Source: Kiritimatiellia bacterium (GTDB taxonomy: Bacteria; Verrucomicrobiota; Kiritimatiellia; RFP12; UBA1067). From it: a stretch of 11,280 nucleotides of DNA. This document shows, piece by piece, positions 1 through 7,549 of the stretch (positions are counted from its first letter, which is position 1; every line of letters starts with the position of its first letter). Position numbers and translations under genes: made by a program. The notes below the pieces were generated by a model. It ran no database searches. It had not been told where the DNA came from and worked only from the letters and a program-made list of their open reading frames with translations. The stretch lies in the NCBI GenBank assembly GCA_016302985.1, contig JAEDMN010000101.1:1-11280 (forward strand). The letters are read 5' to 3'.

Positions 1-1442
1 ATCGTGCGCTGGATGTGGCGGACGGACGCGTTCTTCGGCGCCGCGTCGGGATTGACCGCGGGCAGTTTCCGCAGCTCGTAGCGGTGCGCCTTCGGCACGC
101 GCAGCTTCAGCAGCTCCGCCCAGCGCGCGTCGAGGTCCTTCTCGAGCTCCGCCTTCCTCCCGTAGTCGCGGATGTAGTCCGGCAGGCGGCGCTCGAAGTA
201 GCCGTTCTTGTTCGCAAGGCCGTCGTAGTGGGCCTGCACGGCCTCCCTGTCGTCCGGATCGACGTGGCGGAGGCGCAGGTACCAGCGGGACGCGGCGAAC
301 ATGCGGAGCGGGCCGGTCTCGACCGCGTGGCGCGCGGCGTTCGCCTTTTCGACCTCGGCGGCCTGGCGGAACTGCGGCGTCCGCGCGTTGCGCGCGAGGT
401 TGACGCCCCAGGCGAGTTCGCCCGCGGTCCATTCGCCCACGGACTCGCCGTCGATGCGCAGCTCGTAGCGCGCGCCCTTCTCCAGGTCCTTGACGGCGAG
501 CGTCTCGCGGTCGAGGTCCTCGAGGATGCGCGCGAGGGGCAGGGCGGACTCGGCGTTCTTCTGGATCGGCCACGGCAGGGCCTTCTCGAGCAGCGTGAAC
601 GCGCAGCCGTCCACCGTCCGCGCAAACGCGTCCACTTCGGCGTTCACGCACTTCAGGACCTTCCCGTCCTTCGCGGAGAGGGCGACGTCCGACACCGGGT
701 TCGTCGCGCCCTGCGCCTTGAGGAACTCGTAGGCCATGAAGAGGTGGCCGGGCGCGTCGGGATGGACGCGGTCGGGGCGCACGAAGGTGAATTCGGGGTT
801 CTTCCGCTGGCCGTCCACGACGAGCTTCTGGTAGGACGTGTTCCAGTCCACGACCTCGCTCCCCGTCTCCGCGGCGGTCTTCTTCCCGAAGTCCGCGAAG
901 CGCTTCAGCGCGGCGACGGTGCCCTTCAGCGCGGGCGTCGGCTTCGGCCCCTTCTGCACGGCCGTCTCGTCGTACGGCGTGGGCGTGAGGAACATCAGGC
1001 GGGCGGCCGGCGTGTCCTTTCGCAGGCGCTGGACGAGCCGCGTCAGGTTGTTCGTGTAGTTGTCGAGGCACTGCTTTTCGCGGGCGGGGACGCCGGCGCG
1101 GTATTTCGGGTCCTTCATCCGCTCCGGGTCGTACATGTCGCGCCAGGAGTCGTTCATGCCGAACATGAGCGTGACGACGGTGGGGTTCCAGCGGCGGACG
1201 TCCTCGTCGAAGCGGCCCATGGCGGCGCCCGCGTTGTCGCCGGCGACGCCCGCGTTGTAGAAGCGCACGGCGCGGTCCGGATACCGCGTGAGGTAGAAAT
1301 CGGCCAGCATCTTGGCGTAGTACCCGCCGTGCGTGATCGAATCGCCGTAGAATACGACCCGGTCGCCGTCCTGGAACGGCGCGGACCATCCCGTGGCCGC
1401 GAGGAGCGTCCCCGCCGCCAGCACCAGTGCGCGTGTCTTCAT
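1..1442 (-). CDS. Secreted SGNH/GDSL-type hydrolase (esterase-like), 3' end beyond window
   Basis: Uninterrupted frame of 480 codons from an ATG at 1442 that leaves the window before a stop. The N-terminus (residues 1-21) is a signal peptide: basic MKTR, a hydrophobic stretch and an SA cleavage site, so the protein should be exported. All SGNH hydrolase blocks are visible: GDSI with the nucleophile Ser35, the block II Gly in NAGVAGDN (64-70), GMND with Asn97, and DRVH with Asp224 and His227. The family removes acyl or acetyl groups, often from carbohydrates in PVC bacteria; the substrate cannot be read here. Residues 250-480 form a charged C-terminal region seen in long PVC-type members, and the end of the gene is probably near. 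An AAGGGG site lies 5 nt before the ATG. It follows psd by 46 nt across a palindrome, so it may be a separate unit. Family confident, substrate unknown. Confidence 0.85.
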   Translation of the reverse strand, partial: MKTRALVLAAGTLLAATGWSAPFQDGDRVVFYGDSITHGGYYAKMLADFYLTRYPDRAVRFYNAGVAGDNAGAAMGRFDEDVRRWNPTVVTLMFGMNDSWRDMYDPERMKDPKYRAGVPAREKQCLDNYTNNLTRLVQRLRKDTPAARLMFLTPTPYDETAVQKGPKPTPALKGTVAALKRFADFGKKTAAETGSEVVDWNTSYQKLVVDGQRKNPEFTFVRPDRVHPDAPGHLFMAYEFLKAQGATNPVSDVALSAKDGKVLKCVNAEVDAFARTVDGCAFTLLEKALPWPIQKNAESALPLARILEDLDRETLAVKDLEKGARYELRIDGESVGEWTAGELAWGVNLARNARTPQFRQAAEVEKANAARHAVETGPLRMFAASRWYLRLRHVDPDDREAVQAHYDGLANKNGYFERRLPDYIRDYGRKAELEKDLDARWAELLKLRVPKAHRYELRKLPAVNPDAAPKNASVRHIQRT

Positions 1443-1467
1443 CGAAACCCCTTGCTGTACGTGTTGC

Positions 1468-1488
1468 GGCGCGACGGGACGTCGCGCC
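1468..1488 (-). repeat. Perfect 9-bp palindrome abutting the psd stop codon
   Basis: On the minus strand GGCGCGACG and CGTCGCGCC are exact reverse complements around a 3-nt loop, starting at the base after the psd TAG. The RNA would form a very stable GC-rich hairpin. No U-run follows, so it is not a classical intrinsic terminator. It could protect the psd mRNA 3' end, reduce read-through into the SGNH gene, or be a copy of a REP-like dispersed palindrome. The hairpin is seen directly; its function is inferred. Confidence 0.6.
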
Positions 1489-2376
1489 CTACCTTGGGAC
1501 GGCGATGCGTTCGCCGCAGAGGATGCGCGTCTCGAGGCCGGCCGCGGAGTTGCGGACGAGGTCCTCGTCAAAGGCCAGCGCGCCGGCGCGAACGACGAGA
1601 ACCACCGTCGAGCCGCCGAACTTGAAGTAGCCCTTCTCGTCGCCCTTCGCGTGCTCGGTGCCCGCGTAGGTCTGCGCGATCGTGCCGACGCCGAACGCGC
1701 CGACGTCCACCATCCAGAAGCGGCCGAAGTCCGCGTCGCACGCCACGATCTGACGTTCGTTGTCCGCGTAGACGTCGGGCCGCTTCAGCAGGGCGATCGG
1801 GTTCACGGAATGGTACTCGCCCGGGATCACGCGCACGGGCTCCGGCGTCGTGCAGGCGCAGGGGAAGTGGAAGCGGTGGTAGTCGACGGGCGCGAGGCGG
1901 ATGACGGCGACGTCGTAGGCGCCGGCCGGGACGTCGGGCGCGCCGCCCGGACCGAACACCTCGCGCAGGTTCCGCGTCGCGCCCTTGAGCGGGAACGGCG
2001 TATCCGCGTCCGCGCCGAGGTAGAGGCGCAGGCGGCCATCCCCCGGGCTCACGACGCCGTCCCCGAGGGGGCGCGCGCCGGGCTTCAGGCGGCGGGTGAA
2101 GAACTCGTTGAAGCAGGAATAGGCGTCCAGGGGCTTCTCCGCCTCGTCCGCGCGGCAGCCGGGGATGGAGGCGAGCGACGCGATCTTCGCGCGCGAACGC
2201 GGCGAATCGTAGTAGCGGCCCATGAGGGCGGAGGGGAGCTTCGAGCCGAAGAGGACGGGCCACAGCGTGCGGCCGAGCAGGGTCTCGTACGCGAAGCGCA
2301 GGGCGCCGTCGCCCATGACGGACTCGACCACCTTCTCGCCGGTCTTCCGGTCGACGAACTCAACGGGCCGCGTCAT
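1489..2376 (-). CDS. psd: Phosphatidylserine decarboxylase proenzyme
   Basis: Decarboxylates phosphatidylserine to phosphatidylethanolamine at the inner membrane, the last step of PE synthesis. The 295-residue proenzyme carries the autoprocessing motif GGST (254-257): cleavage before Ser256 would release the alpha chain and turn this serine into the pyruvoyl cofactor. The other self-cleavage triad members are visible as Asp113 in SPGDG and His167 in VDYHRFH. NEFFTRRLKPGARP (90-103) is a family signature. The N-terminal part, with YYDSPRSRAKI near 55-65, resembles the longer psd class found in clostridia and other non-proteobacteria. Its ATG overlaps the thiE stop as ATGA, implying translational coupling. 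No phosphatidylserine synthase gene is visible in the window. Highly confident. Confidence 0.95.
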   Translation of the reverse strand: MTRPVEFVDRKTGEKVVESVMGDGALRFAYETLLGRTLWPVLFGSKLPSALMGRYYDSPRSRAKIASLASIPGCRADEAEKPLDAYSCFNEFFTRRLKPGARPLGDGVVSPGDGRLRLYLGADADTPFPLKGATRNLREVFGPGGAPDVPAGAYDVAVIRLAPVDYHRFHFPCACTTPEPVRVIPGEYHSVNPIALLKRPDVYADNERQIVACDADFGRFWMVDVGAFGVGTIAQTYAGTEHAKGDEKGYFKFGGSTVVLVVRAGALAFDEDLVRNSAAGLETRILCGERIAVPR

Positions 2377-2993
2377 CGCACGTTCGCGTCGTAGATGCGC
2401 TTCAGGTTGCGGATCGCCGCGAGCGGGTCGTCGACGCCGCAGACCTCGCGGACGACCGCGTAGTTCCGCGCGCCGGCCTGCAGCAGCCCGGGCAGGCGGG
2501 ACGCGTCGATGCCGCCGATCGCCACCGCGGGGTACGGCACGGAGCGGACCATCCGCATCGCGGTCTCGATGCCGAGGACCGGGTCGGGAATCTTCTTCGT
2601 CGGCGTCGCCCAGACGGGTCCGACGCCGATGTAGTCCGGCTTCACGTCGAGGGACGCCAGGGCCTGTTCGGGACTGTGCGTCGACAGCCCGACGATGCGG
2701 AGCGAGGGGTAGAGGCGGCGCACCTCGGGGACGGGCATGTCGCCCTGCCCGACGTGCACGCCGTCGGCACCGACCTCGGCCGCGATGGAGGGGTCGTCGT
2801 TGACGATGAACAGCGTCTCCGTGCCGCGCGTGATGTCGCGGACGGTGCGTCCGACGGAGACGATTTCGTCCCGCGGCGCGTCCTTCATGCGCAGCTGGAT
2901 GATGCGCACCCCGCCGTCGACCGCCGCCTGCGCGCAGGCGGCGTAGCCAACCTTCGGGTTGGTCATGACGAGGTAGAAGCCGAAGTCCGTCAT
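2373..2993 (-). CDS. thiE: Thiamine phosphate synthase
   Basis: Joins hydroxymethylpyrimidine diphosphate and thiazole phosphate to give thiamine phosphate (cytosolic TIM barrel). The 206 residues are the usual ThiE length. Motifs run in the expected order: IQLRMKD (32-38), FIVNDD (62-67) with the metal and diphosphate-binding Asp, GVHVGQGD (78-85), GLSTHS (102-107), DYIGVGPVW followed by TPTKK (120-134), and AIGGI (158-162) forming the phosphate-binding end. The start ATG is 1 nt after the fabH stop, and the stop overlaps the psd start. No other thiamine gene lies nearby, so ThiE is present as an isolated member of a mixed housekeeping operon. It could in principle be a TenI-like paralogue, but the complete active-site set favours ThiE. 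Confidence 0.93.
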   Translation of the reverse strand: MTDFGFYLVMTNPKVGYAACAQAAVDGGVRIIQLRMKDAPRDEIVSVGRTVRDITRGTETLFIVNDDPSIAAEVGADGVHVGQGDMPVPEVRRLYPSLRIVGLSTHSPEQALASLDVKPDYIGVGPVWATPTKKIPDPVLGIETAMRMVRSVPYPAVAIGGIDASRLPGLLQAGARNYAVVREVCGVDDPLAAIRNLKRIYDANVR

Positions 2994-2994
2994 C

Positions 2995-3996
2995 TTAGAG
3001 GGACGGCCAGGTCATCAGCATGCCGGCCCAGGTGAGGCCCGAACCGAAGCCCGCGAGCGCGATGCGGTCGCCCGGCTTGAGCTCGCCGCTGCGGACCGCC
3101 TGGTCGAGGCAGAGCGGGATGGAGGCCGAGGACGTGTTGCCGATCGTCTCGAGATTGCAGTAGAACTTCTCCAGCGGCAGCTCCGCGCGACGGGCGACGG
3201 CCTCGATGATGCGGGCGTTCGCCTGATGCGGGAAGATGCGGGTGAGCGTGTTCTTGTCGACGCCGGCCTGCGTGCAGAGGTCGGTGATGATGCTGTCGAG
3301 CTTCTTGACGGCGAAGTTGAAGACCGCGCGGCCCTGCATCTTCATGTAGGGAATCGGGGCATCGGGCTTCGGCTCCTCCTTCAGGCCGCCCTCGCGGTAG
3401 ATGGCCTCGTAGCCGGTGCCGTCCGCGCCCAGCAGCGACGCACAGGGCTCCTCGGGGAAGCCTTCGGGGCGCGCGCCCAGCACGACCGCGCCCGCGCCGT
3501 CGCCGAACAGCATCGAGACGGTGCGTTCCGTCCAGTCGACCGAACGGGAGAGCACCTCCGCGCCGAGCACGAGCACCTTGTGGTCCGGATGGGCGAGCAC
3601 GTAGGTGCGGCCCATCTCGAGCGCGTAGGCGAAGCCGGAGCAGGCCGCCGACACGTCAAGCGCCGCGGCGTTCACGCAGCCCATGTGCTTCTGCACGAGG
3701 CAGGCCGTGGACGGGAAGTTGCCGTAGTCCGGCGTCGACGTGGCGCAGAGGATGAAATCAATGTCCTCGGGCTTCAGGCCCGCGGCCTCGAGCGCGCGCC
3801 TGCCGGCCACCGCGCCGAGCGTGGAGGAGCTCTCCTCCGGTGCGGCCCAATGGCGGGAATGGATGCCGGTATGCGTGAAGATCCACTCGTCGGAGGAGCC
3901 CATGCCCGGCGCAACCTCGTCATTCGTCACCACGCGCTCGGGCAGATAGGAGCCCGTACCAAGAATCGCGACCTGGGCCTTGCGTTCGTTGTCCAT
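2995..3996 (-). CDS. fabH: Beta-ketoacyl-ACP synthase III
   Basis: Condenses acetyl-CoA (or another primer) with malonyl-ACP to start type II fatty-acid synthesis. With the ATG at 3996 the protein is 333 residues, normal for FabH. The catalytic triad is intact: Cys119 in DVSAACSGFAYAL, His257 in FPHQAN and Asn287 in GNTSSASIP. FGDGAGAVVL (164-173) and GFGSGLTWA (316-324) are further family signatures. The ATG is chosen because AAGGA lies 4 nt upstream; an in-frame GTG at 4008 would add four residues. The segment usually written DEWIVTRTGI reads DEWIFTHTGI, so a CoA-contacting Arg is replaced by His43. It is the first gene after the trp operon and likely uses the promoter inside trpF. Confident. 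Confidence 0.95.
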   Translation of the reverse strand: MDNERKAQVAILGTGSYLPERVVTNDEVAPGMGSSDEWIFTHTGIHSRHWAAPEESSSTLGAVAGRRALEAAGLKPEDIDFILCATSTPDYGNFPSTACLVQKHMGCVNAAALDVSAACSGFAYALEMGRTYVLAHPDHKVLVLGAEVLSRSVDWTERTVSMLFGDGAGAVVLGARPEGFPEEPCASLLGADGTGYEAIYREGGLKEEPKPDAPIPYMKMQGRAVFNFAVKKLDSIITDLCTQAGVDKNTLTRIFPHQANARIIEAVARRAELPLEKFYCNLETIGNTSSASIPLCLDQAVRSGELKPGDRIALAGFGSGLTWAGMLMTWPSL

Positions 3997-4011
3997 GTCT
4001 TCCTTCACATT

Positions 4012-4074
4012 TCACACACCAGGGGCCGTCCGGACCATCCGGCACGCCCCACTCGTAAAATCCACCGTCGCCAT
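4012..4074 (-). other. Possible 20-codon upstream ORF in the fabH 5' leader
   Basis: An ATG at 4074 opens a 20-codon frame ending in TGA at 4012, 15 nt before the fabH ATG. A full AAGGAGG sequence overlapping the trpF stop lies about 13 nt upstream, farther than optimal. The peptide has no run of one amino acid and no recognisable domain, so a classical attenuation role is not supported. The AAGGAGG has no better-placed start codon, which is the only reason to list this ORF. Low confidence that it is translated. Confidence 0.2.
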
Positions 4075-4092
4075 TCCGGGCGGTCGTCCTCC

Positions 4093-4725
4093 TTAAACGG
4101 CGACAATCCACCCGAAACCAGCGCTTATTATCCCACAAACCGCGAAGTCAGGCAAGATGGAATTTCCGAAGCGCCGAAGCGCCGCGAGGAAGTCCCGGAG
4201 CTTCCCGACGGACTTCCTGCCGGGCGCGGACTCCAGCGAGCTGTTCACATCCAGGATGTCGGGCGCGCAGGCGAGGGCCTCCGCGAGGTTGTCGACGCCG
4301 ATCCGCCCGGCGAGGATCGCCTTGTAGGGACCCTTCCGGAAGGCGGTTTCGCCGTCGCCGTGCGAGGAGTCGAAGAGCAGGCCGTCGCCGACGGCCCCGC
4401 CCGCAAGCGTCCAGACCTCGAAGCCGGCCGCGCGCAGGGCGGCGACATCGGCCTCGGCGGCGCGCCGGTGCAGCTGGACGACCTGCAGGCCGGCGGCGCG
4501 GCAGACGGCGGCGATCTCGGCCGCCGTCTGCGAGACGAAGACGCCCACGCGGCGCGCCCGTCCGGAGAGGCCGCGGACGATCGTCCGGGCCTGTTCGGGG
4601 GTGACGTTGCGGGGCGACTTCGGATGGAAGATGAAGCCCAGGTAGTCGACGCCGGCCGCCTCCGCCGCGACGGCGAAGGCGGGGTCGTTGACGCCGCAGA
4701 CCTTGAGCATCATCCCGGGGGTCAC
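4093..4725 (-). CDS. trpF: Phosphoribosylanthranilate isomerase (divergent)
   Basis: Amadori rearrangement of N-(5-phosphoribosyl)anthranilate to CdRP, the third step of tryptophan synthesis. The GTG at 4725 overlaps the trpA stop (GTGA), giving 210 residues; the in-frame ATG at 4713 gives 206 and has no ribosome site. Numbering from that ATG, LKVCG holds the catalytic general base Cys6, and LLFDSS holds the general acid Asp115. GVDYLGFIFHPKSPR (21-35) and VVQLH (78-82) match the family. The usual GG[ST]G loop reads HGDGE (118-122), LAGG reads LAGR (134-137), and DVSSGVE reads DVNSSLE (155-161). The family normally ends near LRDFLAALRRF (182); here about 24 more residues follow, hydrophobic near the end, and their DNA contains a promoter. 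Position after trpA is atypical. Assignment is strong from context plus Cys/Asp; activity is somewhat less certain. Confidence 0.88.
   Translation of the reverse strand: MTPGMMLKVCGVNDPAFAVAAEAAGVDYLGFIFHPKSPRNVTPEQARTIVRGLSGRARRVGVFVSQTAAEIAAVCRAAGLQVVQLHRRAAEADVAALRAAGFEVWTLAGGAVGDGLLFDSSHGDGETAFRKGPYKAILAGRIGVDNLAEALACAPDILDVNSSLESAPGRKSVGKLRDFLAALRRFGNSILPDFAVCGIISAGFGWIVAV
4127..4155 (-). promoter_or_regulatory. Predicted sigma70 promoter for fabH-thiE-psd inside trpF
   Basis: On the minus strand TTGCCT (4155-4150, 4 of 6 matches to the -35 consensus) is followed by exactly 17 bp and then GATAAT (4132-4127, 5 of 6). A TGG directly before the -10 makes an extended -10 (TGn). Transcription would begin near 4120, about 120 nt before fabH. 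It is A/T-richer than its surroundings and lies in the unusual C-terminal tail of trpF. Predicted from sequence only. Confidence 0.6.
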
Positions 4726-5486
4726 GGCAGGAGGTCCCCTTCGAGCTTCCCCTCGGCGCCGAGGCGCTTCACGAGCGCGGAGCCGACGACGAAGCCGTCC
4801 GCGTGCTTCGAGATGATCTCGGCCTGGGCCTGCGTCGAGATGCCGAAGCCGGCGGCGATCGGCAGGTCGACCGCGGCGCGGATGGCGTCGAGGCGCGCCG
4901 TGAGGTCCGGCGGCAGCTCGGCGCGGGCGCCCGTGATGCCCTTGACCGTGATGATGTAGAGGAAGCTGTTCTCGAGGCCCTTCGCGCTCTCGACCACGCG
5001 CACGATCGGCGTGTTCGGGGCGATCAGCGGCACGTAGGTGATGCCGTGGGGGCGGAGGACGTCCAGGAGCTCGTCGCGCTCCTCGAGGGGGAGGTCGACG
5101 GAGAGGACCGCGTCGATGTCCGCCTTCGCGGCCGCGGCGGCGAACGTCTCCAGCCCCTTCGAGAAGACGAGGTTGTAGTAGGTGAACAGCACGAACGCGG
5201 TGTCGGGGTGCTTCGCGCGGAGACGGCCGGCGAGCGCGAGCACGTCGTCCAGCGTCACACCCTGCTTCAGCGCCTCGTAGGCGGCGGAGCGGATGACCGC
5301 GCCGTCGGCGAACGGGTCGGAGAACGGCACGCCGAGCTCGATGATGTCCGCGCCGCCCGCGACGAGCGCGTCGGCGGCCGCCTCGCTCTGTTCGAGCGTC
5401 GGATAGCCCATGGTGAGGTAGGCCACGAACGCGCCGCGCCCCTCGGCCTTCGCCTTCGCGAAGCACTTCTTGATTCTGTCGCTCAT
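4722..5486 (-). CDS. trpA: Tryptophan synthase alpha subunit
   Basis: Cleaves indole-3-glycerol phosphate to indole and glyceraldehyde-3-phosphate, passing indole through a tunnel to TrpB in the alpha2beta2 complex. The 254 residues are slightly short of typical length. Both catalytic acids are present: Glu50 in IIELGVPFSDP and Asp61 in ADGAVI (the family usually has DGP; here Ala replaces Pro). YLTMGYPT (23-30), PLIAPNTP and the phosphate-binding AGFGIS are also visible. The ATG at 5486 is preferred over an in-frame TTG at 5492 because AAAGGAG lies 8 nt upstream of it. It follows trpB by 18 nt and overlaps trpF by 4 nt. Highly confident. Confidence 0.96.
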   Translation of the reverse strand: MSDRIKKCFAKAKAEGRGAFVAYLTMGYPTLEQSEAAADALVAGGADIIELGVPFSDPFADGAVIRSAAYEALKQGVTLDDVLALAGRLRAKHPDTAFVLFTYYNLVFSKGLETFAAAAAKADIDAVLSVDLPLEERDELLDVLRPHGITYVPLIAPNTPIVRVVESAKGLENSFLYIITVKGITGARAELPPDLTARLDAIRAAVDLPIAAGFGISTQAQAEIISKHADGFVVGSALVKRLGAEGKLEGDLLP

Positions 5487-5504
5487 TTCCAAGGCTCCTT
5501 TCTG

Positions 5505-6695
<1,191 letters not shown>

Positions 6696-6766
6696 CGTCT
6701 CGTTCCTTTCTAATAGTCCGTTAAACGTTGCGCCCCTCTGGCCCGGGGCATCAGAGTCCTGCATGT

Positions 6767-7549
6767 TCAGCCGACGAGTTCGCGCAGCTTCGCGCCGGGA
6801 TCCGGGGCGCGCATGAGCGTCGTCCCGATCAGGAATCCGTCCGCGCCGGCCGCCTTGACCTTGAGGATGTCGGCGTGCGTCTTGATGCCGCTTTCGCCGA
6901 TGCGGGTGACGCCGGACGGGATCTTCGCCACGAGCTCCGCCGTGATGGCCGGGTCCGTCCTGAAGGTGCGCAGGTCGCGGCAGTTGACGCCGATCAGCTT
7001 CGCGCCGACGCCGACCGCGCGGCGGACCTCCTCCTCGGTGTGCGTCTCGACCAGGGCCGTCAGGCCGAAGGCATGCGCGAGGCCGAGCAGGTGCCCGAGC
7101 GCCGCGTCGTCCAGCACGGCGGCGATGAGCAGGCAGGCGTCCGCGCCGGCCGCGCGCGCCGCGGCGACCTGGTAGTCGGTCGTGAGGAAGTCCTTGTAGA
7201 TGAGCGGCGTCTCCACCGTCGCGCGGACCGTCTTCAGACAGGCCTCGCCGCCGAGGAAGCGGTGCGGCTCGCAGAGGACGGACATCGCCGCCGCGCCGTT
7301 CGCCGCGTAGGTCCTCGCGATGGCCGCGGGGTCGAAGTCGGGGCGGATCAGCCCCTCGCTCGGACTCGCCTTCTTCAGCTCGGCGATGACGTGGATGCCG
7401 GGCCCCGCGAAGGCCGCGCGGAAGTCGCGCGGCGCGGGCATCTCCGCGATCCGCTTCTCCAGCGCGCCGTAGGGAACCGCCTTCGCGGCCTCCTCGGCGT
7501 CCGCGCGCCGCAGCGCGCTCAGTTCTTCGAGAATGTCCATCCTGTTCAC
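6767..7549 (-). CDS. trpC: Indole-3-glycerol phosphate synthase
   Basis: Ring closure and decarboxylation of CdRP to indole-3-glycerol phosphate. A stand-alone TrpC of 260 residues, not fused to TrpF as in enterobacteria. Catalytic residues are all visible: Glu57 and Lys59 in IAELKKASPSEG, Lys119 in YKDF, Glu168 in LVETH, Asn189 in GVNCRDL and Glu219 in ESGI; IGTTLMR supplies the phosphate-binding end. The proposed GTG start overlaps the trpD TGA as GTGA; an ATG at 7540 would remove three residues but has no suitably spaced ribosome site. The next gene is trpB, 71 nt on. Highly confident in function, moderately in the start. Confidence 0.96.
   Translation of the reverse strand: MNRMDILEELSALRRADAEEAAKAVPYGALEKRIAEMPAPRDFRAAFAGPGIHVIAELKKASPSEGLIRPDFDPAAIARTYAANGAAAMSVLCEPHRFLGGEACLKTVRATVETPLIYKDFLTTDYQVAAARAAGADACLLIAAVLDDAALGHLLGLAHAFGLTALVETHTEEEVRRAVGVGAKLIGVNCRDLRTFRTDPAITAELVAKIPSGVTRIGESGIKTHADILKVKAAGADGFLIGTTLMRAPDPGAKLRELVG

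Noticed and set aside
15..1625. Long plus-strand open frame of over 500 codons
   Set aside because: Antisense to the SGNH hydrolase. It is low-complexity, Arg/Val/Ala-rich with no domain; GC-rich third positions open such frames opposite real genes.
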